Positions 9,016-18,223 of a stretch of 64,000 bases of DNA are shown in pieces. The position numbers were made by a program, and so were the translations under genes. Origin of the DNA: Niabella insulamsoli (GTDB lineage: Bacteria; Bacteroidota; Bacteroidia; Chitinophagales; Chitinophagaceae); NCBI RefSeq assembly GCF_039652435.2, contig NZ_CP190246.1, positions 1,240,001-1,304,000 of the forward strand, given 5' to 3'. The number at the start of each line of letters is the position of its first letter. The first letter of the stretch is position 1. The notes beneath the pieces were generated by a model. That model saw nothing but the letters and a program-made list of their open reading frames with translations. It did no database searches and had not been told where the DNA came from.

Positions 9016-12000
9016 ATGTTTAAGAAAAATGCACGAGCGCTGCTATGGGTTCTTTGCGTGCTTTTCGGATTGATTTCACAAGCACAAACCAGTAGAAACA
9101 TCTCAGGGGTGGTGAATGATGAAAACGGGAAGCCGCTTGAAAACGCGACCGTCCAGGTGAAAGAGACACAGGTCTTCGCCGTAACCAATGAAAAAGGCGT
9201 CTTTTCTATTCAGGTGCCTCAGGATAAAAATATCCTGGTAGTGACTTATGTTGGCATTCCTGCCAAAGAAGTGATAGTCACTGAAAATACGTTCCAGGTG
9301 ATTACGCTCAGTAGCAGTGTCGGCACCTTATCGGATGTGGTTGTTATCGGTTATGGAACTTCGCGAAGGTCCAATTTGACTACGTCCCAAACGACTGTGA
9401 ACGCAAAAGCGATCGAGAAAACGGTGAACGTCACTTTTGAACAAGCGATACAAGGCCGTGCCGCCGGTGTTTATGTTACGCAAAACTCGGGGCAGCCCGG
9501 TGGCGGTTTGTCTGTAAATATCCGCGGGATCAGTTCACTGAATCGTACCCAGCCGCTTTATGTAATCGACGGCGTGCAGATTCAGGCCTCAGAAGATGTT
9601 GCATATGGCGATCAGAGTTCGTCCAACCCGCTCGCTGGTTTAAACCCCGCTGATATTGAAGATATGCAGATTTTGCAAGGCCCTTCGGCTACCGCGATCT
9701 ACGGATCTCGCGGTACCAACGGCGTTATTCTGATTACAACTAAACGTGGAAAAACAGGGGATTTCAGAATTAACTACGCTTACCTCCACAACATCCAGGG
9801 GCCGCCCAAGAATTTAGATGTAATGAATTTGAGAGAGTATGCCAGCATGGTTAATGATTACCAGAATGTATTGGGCACACCACAAAATATTCCGGAAAAT
9901 TTCCTTGATCCCTCGATATTGGGCGAAGGCACCGATTGGCAAAAAGCTTTGTTCAATAATGCAATCATGGGCAAACACCAGTTGAGTGTAAGCGGCGGCA
10001 GTAGCGCCACCACTTACTATTTATCGACGGAGTACATGGACCAAAAAGGCGTTGCTGAGGGTTCGGGCTTTAAGCGTTACGGACTTAGGCTTAACCTTGA
10101 TAATAAACCGCGCACCTGGCTGAGTTTTGGAACCAATCTTAGTTTTAATCAAACCAATGAAGTCTTAACAGCGACCAACTATAGCGCTTCCGACCCACTG
10201 ATTGCCAATGCGCTTAGGCTAACGCCCCAAATACCCGTGACCAATTTTGATGGAACCTGGGGTGGCAGTGACCCAATCAACGGCGCAGGCCAATTCGCCC
10301 CGATCAACCCTATCGCGATTGCCAACCTGATTTCTAATAAAAATATGCGCCGGCAATTTTTAGGTGGTATCAATATGGCGATCACCCCGCTCAAGGGGCT
10401 GACGTTTAGAACCTCTTTTAACGGAAGCATCAATCACGGCCAGTCGCTTTATTACACGCCGACTTACGAAATTGATCAATGGCATTTACAAACAGTTAAT
10501 TCCCTGCGCGATGGCGCCAGCTCCAGCTGGTACTGGAACTGGAACCAATTGGTGGAGTATAACAAACAATTTCGCAAACATAATATCGGCATCATGCTGA
10601 GCCATGAGGCGCAAGAGTCTGAATGGAAAAACCTGTCGGGAACAAGAACCGGCTTCCTAACAAATGATGTTTTTGATCTGGAAGCCGGAGATCCGCTCAC
10701 GGCTACTAATGGCGGCGGATCGGGCCCCTGGTCGATGGAATCTTATCTGGGACGACTGAATTATAACTTCGATAACCGTTATATATTGGTCGGCACATTC
10801 CGTCGGGATGGATCGCCCAATTTTGGCCAGGATAAACGTTGGGGCAGCTTCCCCTCCGTGTCTGCCGCCTGGCGGATCAGCCAGGAAAAGTTTTTCCAGT
10901 CCTCGCTTTTTAGCGATCTTAAACTCAGGTTAGAAACAGGGTTGACGGGTAATCAGGGCACCGGGTCGGGTATCTACGCTTCGATGTCGCCGGGCGCCAC
11001 TCCCTGGGGAACCGGCTTCCTGCCGGCCACTTTCACCAACCCTGCGCTGCAATGGGAAGAAACCAATACCAACAACATTGGTATCAATATTGGGATGTGG
11101 AAGAACCGCTTTACCATCGAAGCAGACTATTATGTAAAAAAGACGGATAACCTCATCATGCAGGCAAGTTTGCCACAATATATGGGCATCAACGACGCGG
11201 TAGGAGCGGTGGGTGCGCCACTCGTCAACACCGGTTCTCTGGAAACAAAAGGATGGAACCTTACTTTAACCGGTTCTGTCGTTAAAGGAAAAGATTTTCA
11301 ATGGGAGTCAAACTTAAATTTGTCACAATTTAAAACGGTAGTTACCTCGCTGAATACCGAGAGCGCCTTTATCGAGCGGGTATCGCCATGGATCTTTGGA
11401 TATACTTTTCCGTGGGTGCAGCGCGCGTCAATCGGCAGCCAGCCCTGGATGTTTAGAGGCTATATCGCCGAAGGCATTTTCCAATCGGTGGAAGAAATTA
11501 ACAACAGCGCGGTTCCTGTTGATGGTAATGGCGATCGCAGGCCTACTGCCAACTCTAACGACGGCATTTGGGTAGGGGATGTTAAATACAGGGATTTAAA
11601 TGGCGATGGTAAAATAACCGCGTTGGATGTAACAGATATCGGCAACCCCTGGCCAAAGCTCAGCGGCGGTTTCACCAACACGTTTTCTTATAAAGATTTT
11701 GAATTAAGCACGTTGATTACAGGCGTTTACGGCAACGATGTTTACAACGCGATCAGGCAGGTAAGCCTCAATCCTAATAATGTCAACCTCAGCCGTAATT
11801 TCCTGACGGAAATGTTAGGCTATGCAAGGCTTACCGGAGATGAGGCAAATCCTTCACTGGAAAATCCGGGCACCACTATTCCGAGGATTACAACATCGGG
11901 CGCCGCGAGCGACAACAACCAATCGGTGGTTTCGTCCCGCTTCGTTGAAGACGGAACTTATTTGAGAATAAAAAATATTACCCTTTCTTATACGCTGCCG

Positions 12001-12216
12001 GCAAAATATGTAAGCGCAACGAAAATATTAAAGGGATTAAAAGTGGGCGTAGGCGTTCAAAACCTCGCCACATTTACGAAGTACAAAGGCTATGATCCGG
12101 AGATCGGGGCGTACACCGGTGCCGGCGCCAGCGGCTCCAACCAGGCGATTGGGCTTGATTTCGGCCGCTATCCGCTCACCCGCATGTATAATGCCTCTAT
12201 TAGTGTTAATTTCTAA
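9016..12216 (+). CDS. susC: SusC/RagA-family TonB-dependent outer-membrane transporter
   Basis: A 1066-residue outer-membrane importer. Order: signal peptide (about 1-23, ending SQAQ), carboxypeptidase-regulatory-like domain (about 28-100, ISGVVNDENGKPLENATVQV), SusC signature and TonB-box region (SDVVVIGYGTSRRSNLTT, about 107-122), plug domain (about 125-245, including LYVIDGV and LQGPSATAIYGSRGTNGVILITTKRG) and a 22-strand barrel ending in a C-terminal aromatic (SISVNF). It takes up oligosaccharides using TonB energy together with the SusD lid encoded 10 bp downstream. The context (GH26, GH130, epimerase) points to manno- or glucomanno-oligosaccharides. The ATG at 9016 directly precedes a good signal peptide. 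Confidence 0.97.
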   Translation: MFKKNARALLWVLCVLFGLISQAQTSRNISGVVNDENGKPLENATVQVKETQVFAVTNEKGVFSIQVPQDKNILVVTYVGIPAKEVIVTENTFQVITLSSSVGTLSDVVVIGYGTSRRSNLTTSQTTVNAKAIEKTVNVTFEQAIQGRAAGVYVTQNSGQPGGGLSVNIRGISSLNRTQPLYVIDGVQIQASEDVAYGDQSSSNPLAGLNPADIEDMQILQGPSATAIYGSRGTNGVILITTKRGKTGDFRINYAYLHNIQGPPKNLDVMNLREYASMVNDYQNVLGTPQNIPENFLDPSILGEGTDWQKALFNNAIMGKHQLSVSGGSSATTYYLSTEYMDQKGVAEGSGFKRYGLRLNLDNKPRTWLSFGTNLSFNQTNEVLTATNYSASDPLIANALRLTPQIPVTNFDGTWGGSDPINGAGQFAPINPIAIANLISNKNMRRQFLGGINMAITPLKGLTFRTSFNGSINHGQSLYYTPTYEIDQWHLQTVNSLRDGASSSWYWNWNQLVEYNKQFRKHNIGIMLSHEAQESEWKNLSGTRTGFLTNDVFDLEAGDPLTATNGGGSGPWSMESYLGRLNYNFDNRYILVGTFRRDGSPNFGQDKRWGSFPSVSAAWRISQEKFFQSSLFSDLKLRLETGLTGNQGTGSGIYASMSPGATPWGTGFLPATFTNPALQWEETNTNNIGINIGMWKNRFTIEADYYVKKTDNLIMQASLPQYMGINDAVGAVGAPLVNTGSLETKGWNLTLTGSVVKGKDFQWESNLNLSQFKTVVTSLNTESAFIERVSPWIFGYTFPWVQRASIGSQPWMFRGYIAEGIFQSVEEINNSAVPVDGNGDRRPTANSNDGIWVGDVKYRDLNGDGKITALDVTDIGNPWPKLSGGFTNTFSYKDFELSTLITGVYGNDVYNAIRQVSLNPNNVNLSRNFLTEMLGYARLTGDEANPSLENPGTTIPRITTSGAASDNNQSVVSSRFVEDGTYLRIKNITLSYTLPAKYVSATKILKGLKVGVGVQNLATFTKYKGYDPEIGAYTGAGASGSNQAIGLDFGRYPLTRMYNASISVNF

Positions 12217-12226
12217 ACTTGCTGAT

Positions 12227-13921
12227 ATGAATCAAAGATTGAGAATACATCAAACCATAGCCATATTACTGCTTATAGTAGCACTGGCTTCCTGTAAAAA
12301 GAGCTTTTTAGAAAGGCCGCCGATCAGCTCCATTACTGATGCTAATTTTTATAAAACTGACGACCAGGTGATGGCCGCTACAAGCCTGCTCTACAACAAA
12401 GTGTGGTTTAGCTATAACGACAAAGCCAGTTTTTCGCTGGGTGATATCAGGGGCGGCACTGTGTTTTATCCCTGGGGCGGCGACTTTCGTGCACATGTAT
12501 TGTTTACGGCAACGGGCGATAATGGTCACATCAGCGCTGCGTGGAATGCTTTCTTTACCGTAGTGGCGCAGGCAAATCTTTTCCTGTATAATATTGAAAG
12601 GTATGGCGGCGAAGCCGTGTCTCCACAGGTGAAAAAAGCGGCGATCGCTGAAGCGCGTTATATGAGGGCGCTTGCTTATCGCTACCTTGTCATGAATTGG
12701 GGTGCGGTTCCCATTATTGAAAATAACTTTGAAAAACTTTACGACACGACGATTACCAGGAACACGATACCCAGCATCTGGCGCTTTCTTACCCGCGAAA
12801 TGAAAATGGCCGCTGCGGATCTTCCCGAAACCACCACGCAGGAAGGCAGGCTTACAAAATGGTCGGCCGAAGGAATGCTGGCAAGGTTCTATTTGACCAG
12901 GGCAGGAGTGGAAGGCAGCGGCGGCAGCAGGAACCAGCAGTTTTTAGACAGCGCCAAATATTATGCAGAACGTGTTATTACGCTTAGCGGCCGGCAGTTG
13001 CTGCCCAATTATGCCGATCTTTTTAAATATCCTTACGACAACAATAGAGAATCTTTGTTCGAATTGCAATGGGTATTTACAGGAGGCACCGGGACTTATG
13101 GCCTGGGCAATAGCGTGATCGATCAGATCAGCCCAAATACGGATATGGCCCTCAATGGCTGGGGAGGTGGTTATAGCGCTACCTACTGGTTGTTGAGCCA
13201 ATATGATGGATTTACAAAAATGTCGGAAGACTCGATGAAAGGCCGCACGCTTGATCAAAGGCTCAAAGCAACCTTTTTATTGCCCGGGTCGAGCTATCCG
13301 GAAATTATTGCTAAAGCGACGGGTACCGGTTATGTGCATCCATTTGCGTCGAGCGACGGTCAAAATCCTGCAAGCATCAAAAAGTACATGGTAGGCGCCT
13401 CTAATCTTGTTGGCTTGTCGGCGCAGCAAAATTATCCTCAAAACACCTACATGCAGCGCCTGGCAGAAATGTACCTGATCTACGCGGAAGCTGTAATTGG
13501 AAACAGCGGCTCAACAACCGATGCGCAGGCGATTGCACATTTTAATGCCGTTCATACGCGCGCCGGCCTTCCGCCTTATGAGGTAGACGGGCTGGGCGCC
13601 AGAGGCCCGCTCACACTCGATGAAGTCTATTCCGAAAGGTTTAAAGAGTTTGCGGTCGAAGGCATGGCGTGGTATGACATCATTTCGCTTCAATACTGGA
13701 ACCCCACGCGGGCTTATCAATTGATCAACGATCAGGACAGGGGTTTGTTTTTAGTACGCCCCAACGTGATGCCCAACCCGTCGGAATGGACGATTGTGAA
13801 AACATCCTGGTTTACGGAAAGAAAGGCCGTAGTTGGCAGCGGTAATTTCTATTTACCTATTCCCAATACAGAGTTGAATCAGGCGCCGAACCTGCAAAAG
13901 CCGCCGGTTGATTACCCTTAA
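12227..13921 (+). CDS. susD: SusD/RagB-family glycan-binding lipoprotein
   Basis: A 564-residue surface lipoprotein. I chose the ATG at 12227 because it starts a lipoprotein signal (MNQRLRIHQTIAILLLIVALASCKK, lipid-modified Cys23) 10 bp after susC stops; longer in-frame extension would overlap susC. The SusD fold shows in ARYMRALAYRYLVMNWGAVPIIE (TPR-like helices), in the middle repeats and in the C-terminal RAGLPPYEV...LTLDEVYSERFKEFAVEGMAWYDIISL. It caps the SusC barrel and binds oligosaccharide, here probably mannan-derived. Confidence 0.96.
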   Translation: MNQRLRIHQTIAILLLIVALASCKKSFLERPPISSITDANFYKTDDQVMAATSLLYNKVWFSYNDKASFSLGDIRGGTVFYPWGGDFRAHVLFTATGDNGHISAAWNAFFTVVAQANLFLYNIERYGGEAVSPQVKKAAIAEARYMRALAYRYLVMNWGAVPIIENNFEKLYDTTITRNTIPSIWRFLTREMKMAAADLPETTTQEGRLTKWSAEGMLARFYLTRAGVEGSGGSRNQQFLDSAKYYAERVITLSGRQLLPNYADLFKYPYDNNRESLFELQWVFTGGTGTYGLGNSVIDQISPNTDMALNGWGGGYSATYWLLSQYDGFTKMSEDSMKGRTLDQRLKATFLLPGSSYPEIIAKATGTGYVHPFASSDGQNPASIKKYMVGASNLVGLSAQQNYPQNTYMQRLAEMYLIYAEAVIGNSGSTTDAQAIAHFNAVHTRAGLPPYEVDGLGARGPLTLDEVYSERFKEFAVEGMAWYDIISLQYWNPTRAYQLINDQDRGLFLVRPNVMPNPSEWTIVKTSWFTERKAVVGSGNFYLPIPNTELNQAPNLQKPPVDYP

Positions 13922-13955
13922 AAGAAAATCTATTTATAAAAAAAAGTTAATAAGC

Positions 13956-15095
13956 ATGCAAACGATAAATAAAACGCTGACGTCCCTATTGCTGCTAATT
14001 GTTGTGGCGGTACTGTTTGCTTCCTGCAAAAAGGAAACAACCGGTATGCCGGAAGTAAGTTATGTCCGGGTTACTAATCCGGCTGCTTCAGATTCGCTGC
14101 TGACCGCGGCAGGGCAGGGCCAGCTGGTGGCGATCATTGGTAAAAACCTCCAGGATGCGCGTGAAATCTGGTTCAACGACCGTAAGAGTGTGTTGACGCC
14201 GACCTATATCACGTCCGAATCTATTTTGGTTTCCGTGCCGGGATTGGTGCCGGGAGATATCACTAACAAGCTGCGGATTCTGTTCAAAAACGGGTACGAG
14301 TTGCTGCATGATTTTAAAGTGCAGATCAGCAAACCGCTTGTTGCGAGTATGTTTAGTGAGTTCGTCAACGCAGATGATATCGCTATTATTAATGGTGATT
14401 ATTTTTATGCGCCGGTTACGGTTACATTCACCGGCGGCGCTGTTGGTGAAATCGTCGATATTGCCGATCAGGCAGTTAGTGTGCGCGTTCCAGCCAATGC
14501 GCAACCGGGGCCGATCACCATTAAAACAAATTTTGGTGAAACGCAATCCGACTTCTGGTTTCGCGACAGCCGCAATATCTTCATCAGCAGCGATCCTTAT
14601 GAAGGCTGGTGGAACGGCTCGCTCGTAATAAGCAACCCTGCCGCTGGGCAACCGCCTTTGATCAATGGCAACTATATCTATTTGAAAAAAGAAGTGGCCG
14701 CCTGGAGCTGGACAGAACTCGCCGGAGGCCCTGCTTCCTCGATGCCGATTCATAGCAAGCGCATTCCCGATGATGCCATTTTAAAACCTCAGGATTATAA
14801 TTTGAAATTTGAAGTAAATACATTGAAGCCTTATAATGGTAATGCCGTAAAAATAAATGTCGGCCTTACGGCTGAACAAAACCAGGGCTATATCTGGCCG
14901 GCGCCATTTGACACGCAGGGTAGGTGGCAAACAGTGGTCATTCCTTTGGAAGAAGTTTTTGCTTCTTATAATCCGAAGCCGGTCGTGAGCGCCGCTGGTT
15001 ACTGGACGCGCATTCTGGTAGGCAACGCCGCCGGCTCGTGGGACGCTGATATTGCTTTTGACAACTTCAGGGTCGTACCTAAAACCGCAGAATAA
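13956..15095 (+). CDS. IPT/TIG-domain surface glycan-binding lipoprotein (SGBP-like)
   Basis: A 379-residue lipoprotein starting at the ATG at 13956 (MQTINKTLTSLLLLIVVAVLFASCKK, Cys24); an upstream TTG at 13908 would overlap susD and spoil the signal peptide. Residues about 35-125 and 130-205 look like IPT/TIG Ig-like repeats (LVAIIGKNLQDAREIWFNDRKS...; ADDIAIINGDYFYAPVTVTFTGG...), followed by a C-terminal beta-rich domain (about 210-379, with several Trp residues: WWNGSL, WSWTEL, GRWQTV, WTRILVG) likely to contact glycan. This matches SusE/SusF-position SGBPs that extend from the membrane and present polysaccharide to SusCD. It is 34 bp after susD. Confidence 0.88.
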   Translation: MQTINKTLTSLLLLIVVAVLFASCKKETTGMPEVSYVRVTNPAASDSLLTAAGQGQLVAIIGKNLQDAREIWFNDRKSVLTPTYITSESILVSVPGLVPGDITNKLRILFKNGYELLHDFKVQISKPLVASMFSEFVNADDIAIINGDYFYAPVTVTFTGGAVGEIVDIADQAVSVRVPANAQPGPITIKTNFGETQSDFWFRDSRNIFISSDPYEGWWNGSLVISNPAAGQPPLINGNYIYLKKEVAAWSWTELAGGPASSMPIHSKRIPDDAILKPQDYNLKFEVNTLKPYNGNAVKINVGLTAEQNQGYIWPAPFDTQGRWQTVVIPLEEVFASYNPKPVVSAAGYWTRILVGNAAGSWDADIAFDNFRVVPKTAE

Positions 15096-15122
15096 TTTTC
15101 ATTAATTAATAATATTGAGTTT

Positions 15123-16685
15123 ATGAAAAGTATGCTTAGTAATACATGGCGATATGTTTGTGCGATGCTGTTGACCACCACTATCTTTTTATCAGCCTGT
15201 GATAAAAATGATGAAGACATGACCGATGAAGGGGTGCAGTTATATAGTTTTGGCCCAACCGGTGTGCAACATGGTGAAGAAATTAGTTTCATCGGCGCCC
15301 ATCTCGATCAGGTAAGTGCTATAACCTTCACCGGCGTTAATGCTGCTGTTGATAAAGCTGATTTTAAATCGCAGTCAGCCACGCGGATTACGTTGATCGT
15401 TCCCGCAGCCGCCGAGCGCGGGCCCGTAACGCTGATCGCCAACGGAGCGGAGATTAAATCCAAAACTATGTTTGATCTGGGCGTCGGTCCCACCGTCGCG
15501 TCGATTACTAACGAAGCCCGTCCCGGAACGGATATAACGATCAACGGCACTTATTTAAATTGGGTGACTTCCGTAACTTTCAGTGATGAAAAAGTGGTGA
15601 CAGACTTTACAACCCGCTCGCAAAATGAGTTGGTGGTAACGGTGCCTGAAGATGCGAAAACAGGGCCTTTAGTGCTGGCTTTTTCAGGAACAGAGCCGGG
15701 CGATTTTGAAACGGAACAAGTGCTGACGGTTACCCTGCCTGTTGTGGCCGGCGTATCGCCTGCCATTGCCAAACATGCGGATCAGATTACGCTTACCGGA
15801 ACAAATTTGGATTTAATAAAGAAAATCTACTTTAATAATGTAACAGCGGCTGTTACAGAATTTGTCAGTCAGTCGGCAACGCAACTAGTGGTGAAAGTAC
15901 CCGGAGCAACCAAAAAAGGAAAGTTGAAATTGGAGGTGGCATCAGGTGTACAAACCGAATCAGCAGCAGAGCTCGACGTTGTAATGCCGGCCATTACTTC
16001 AATGAGCCCAATTCCTGTAGATCCCGGCACCAACCTGACGATTACAGGCACTAACTTAAATCTGGTTACTTCCATTCTATTTGAAAATATTACAAATCCC
16101 GTTTCCAGCTTTGTCAGCCAATCGGCTTCGCAAATTGTAGTGCAAATCCCCATGGGTATTGCAAATGGACTGGTTACCCTAAACGTCGCGAACTCTTCGT
16201 TAAAAGTGCAGTCGGCCGATGTGCTCGAAATCGCAGGCGCTGCGCCGCCGCCTACAATTGCTTTGCATCTTTATAACGATATGCTTGTAAATTGGAACGG
16301 CTGGCTTGGCGATGGATGGGGCGGAACAAGGGACTACGCCAACACAACGCCGGTGCGGGTTGGGGCCAAGTCTATCAAAGTGACTTACAACGCTGGAAGT
16401 TGGGGATCGCCTATACAACTTGGCGGCGGTAGTTTAAACATAGCCGCTTATTCAATGTTCAAACTTTCGGTTTATCCAACGGCTGCAACAGCAGGCATGA
16501 CCGTCACCGTTCAATTTAATGGTGCCGGAGGCTATGCTTTAAAATTAGGAAAAGCCGGAGAGTGGACCGATCACGCCATACCCATAAGTAATATCAGCGC
16601 GGCTACCGAAGTAACCCAGATCACCATGCAGGATGCACAGGGCGTTGGCGGAACCATCTATGTTGATGAAATCGGGTTCAATTAA
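15123..16685 (+). CDS. Multi-IPT/TIG surface glycan-binding lipoprotein
   Basis: A 520-residue lipoprotein (TTTIFLSACDKN, Cys26). It has four tandem IPT/TIG repeats over about residues 37-370, each with a GTxL/GANL-like turn and 'SQSATQLVVKVP' strand (for example ISFIGAHLDQVSAITFTGV, ITLTGTNLDLIKKIYFNNV, LTITGTNLNLVTSILFENI). A C-terminal beta-sandwich domain (about 375-520, Trp-rich: WNGWLGDGWGGTRDY, GSWGSP) probably binds glycan. The repeats form a rigid spacer, as in SGBP-B proteins of other PULs. It is 27 bp after the first IPT lipoprotein, giving this locus two SGBPs. Confidence 0.88.
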   Translation: MKSMLSNTWRYVCAMLLTTTIFLSACDKNDEDMTDEGVQLYSFGPTGVQHGEEISFIGAHLDQVSAITFTGVNAAVDKADFKSQSATRITLIVPAAAERGPVTLIANGAEIKSKTMFDLGVGPTVASITNEARPGTDITINGTYLNWVTSVTFSDEKVVTDFTTRSQNELVVTVPEDAKTGPLVLAFSGTEPGDFETEQVLTVTLPVVAGVSPAIAKHADQITLTGTNLDLIKKIYFNNVTAAVTEFVSQSATQLVVKVPGATKKGKLKLEVASGVQTESAAELDVVMPAITSMSPIPVDPGTNLTITGTNLNLVTSILFENITNPVSSFVSQSASQIVVQIPMGIANGLVTLNVANSSLKVQSADVLEIAGAAPPPTIALHLYNDMLVNWNGWLGDGWGGTRDYANTTPVRVGAKSIKVTYNAGSWGSPIQLGGGSLNIAAYSMFKLSVYPTAATAGMTVTVQFNGAGGYALKLGKAGEWTDHAIPISNISAATEVTQITMQDAQGVGGTIYVDEIGFN

Positions 16686-16726
16686 GTCAGCAGCAATTGT
16701 TATTTGCTAAAAATCTTTTTTAAACG

Positions 16727-16761
16727 ATTTGTTTGTTCCGGCGTGGCCTGAACAAACAAAT
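16727..16761 (+). repeat. 12-bp perfect inverted repeat inside the PUL operon
   Basis: ATTTGTTTGTTC (16727-16738) and GAACAAACAAAT (16750-16761) are perfect reverse complements separated by 11 nt. It lies in the 100-bp gap between the second SGBP gene and the transporter, about 25 nt before the transporter start. There is no T-run directly after it, so a simple Rho-independent terminator is unlikely; an mRNA processing/stability hairpin or a protein operator is more plausible. Confidence 0.6.
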
Positions 16762-16785
16762 GGCCAGGACATTTTATTCATCCTA

Positions 16786-18219
16786 ATGAACCAGAAAATT
16801 ACCATTAAGGAAAAAATAGGGTATGGATTGGGCGATGCAGCTTCGTCCATGTTCTGGAAGATTTTTGGCATGTACTCCCTGTTTTTTTATACCGATATTT
16901 TCGGTATAACGGCCGCCGCCGCCGGCACCATGTTCCTGATCGCGCGCCTTTGGGACTCAGTTTTTGACGTTTTTGTAGGCATTGTGGCCGACCGCACGAA
17001 AACCCGTTGGGGTAAATACAGGCCCTATCTTTTATGGCTTGCAGTTCCGTTTGCCGTAATGGGCGTGTTTACTTTTTACGTTCCTGATTTTAGTGGTTCG
17101 GGAAAACTGGTTTACGCCTACATTACTTATTCGCTAATGATGATTGTTTACTCGCTCATCAACGTGCCTTATGCGTCTTTGCTGGGCGCTATTTCGGCGA
17201 AGCCGGATGAACGTAATGTGTTGTCTTCTTATCGTATGTCGTTTGCCTTTATCGGAAGCTTCGTAACTTTTATGTTATTGCAGCCTTTGATCGATTTTTT
17301 TGGGAAGGAAATCTCGCATTCGAATGAGGGGGCGATAGAACTCGCGACGGGCGCCACCGGCCATCACACAGCATTGGCGTGGACCTTCGGCGTCGGCGTT
17401 ATTGGTTTGATCTGCGTTGTTTTATTTCTATTGTGTTTTAGCTGGACGAAAGAGCGCGTTCATCAAATTGATACCGCAGGGCAAACTTCTGTGAAAAAAG
17501 ATCTGAATAGTTTATTGACGAATAAACCCTGGTGGATACTGGTTGCAACAGGGTTGGCCGCCCTGTTATTTAATGCTGTAAGGGACAGTGTGGCGATTTA
17601 TTATTTCCGAGATTATGTTCAAAGGCAATACAAGATGCCCGGAACGGGATGGGACCTCACGACGATTTATTTTTTGACCGGTCAATTGGCTAACCTGATT
17701 GGCGTAGTTGCAGCGCCTGGCATTTCTAAAAGGTTTGGCAAGAAAAGGACCTATATGATTGCGATGATGATGGCAGGTTTTTTAAGCGTCGGCTTTTATT
17801 TTATTCCCAACAATGTCGCCTTTATATTAACCTTTCAATTCCTGATTTCTTTATTTGCCGGATATGTGTTGCCACTGTTGTGGTCGATGTTTGCCGATAT
17901 TGTTGATCATCAGGAATTGTTGACAGGACGGAGAGCCACGGCGCTTATTTTTTCATCATCGTCTATGTCGCAAAAGCTCGGATGGGCGCTTGGGGCCGCC
18001 CTAAGCGGCTGGATCCTTGCCTCTTTTCACTATATGCCCGATGCGCCGCAGCAAAGCGCCGAAACTATTTTTGGAGAACGCCTGATGATTAGTTTGATCC
18101 CGGCTGCCTGTTGTTTATTGGCATTTTTAGGAATGATGATCTACCCGATTACAGATAAAAATGTGCGGGAGATTACTGCTGCGTTAGAGCAAAAAAGAAT
18201 TATGAAAAATAATAGTTAA
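16786..18219 (+). CDS. GPH-family (MFS-like) sugar:cation symporter
   Basis: A 477-residue inner-membrane transporter with about 12 transmembrane segments. GPH hallmarks are EKIGYGLGDAASSMFW at the N terminus, then LWDSVFDVFVGIVADRTKTRWGKYRPYLLW and NVPYASLLGAIS. I chose the ATG at 16786 (MNQKITIKEKIGYG); the frame extends upstream to 16729 but that stretch lies in the inverted-repeat region and is not conserved-looking. Probable role: uptake of mannobiose or mannosyl-glucose from periplasm to cytoplasm, feeding the next two enzymes; substrate is inferred from context. It ends 4 bp before the GH130 gene. Confidence 0.94.
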   Translation: MNQKITIKEKIGYGLGDAASSMFWKIFGMYSLFFYTDIFGITAAAAGTMFLIARLWDSVFDVFVGIVADRTKTRWGKYRPYLLWLAVPFAVMGVFTFYVPDFSGSGKLVYAYITYSLMMIVYSLINVPYASLLGAISAKPDERNVLSSYRMSFAFIGSFVTFMLLQPLIDFFGKEISHSNEGAIELATGATGHHTALAWTFGVGVIGLICVVLFLLCFSWTKERVHQIDTAGQTSVKKDLNSLLTNKPWWILVATGLAALLFNAVRDSVAIYYFRDYVQRQYKMPGTGWDLTTIYFLTGQLANLIGVVAAPGISKRFGKKRTYMIAMMMAGFLSVGFYFIPNNVAFILTFQFLISLFAGYVLPLLWSMFADIVDHQELLTGRRATALIFSSSSMSQKLGWALGAALSGWILASFHYMPDAPQQSAETIFGERLMISLIPAACCLLAFLGMMIYPITDKNVREITAALEQKRIMKNNS

Positions 18220-18223
18220 TGAT

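Noticed and set aside
12092..12226. Longer start for the SusD gene
   Set aside because: It would overlap susC by 125 bp and displace the lipoprotein signal; the ATG at 12227 gives a clean lipobox.
14088..14753. 221-codon antisense frame within the first IPT lipoprotein
   Set aside because: Composition and lack of motifs mark it as a mirror frame of the IPT gene.
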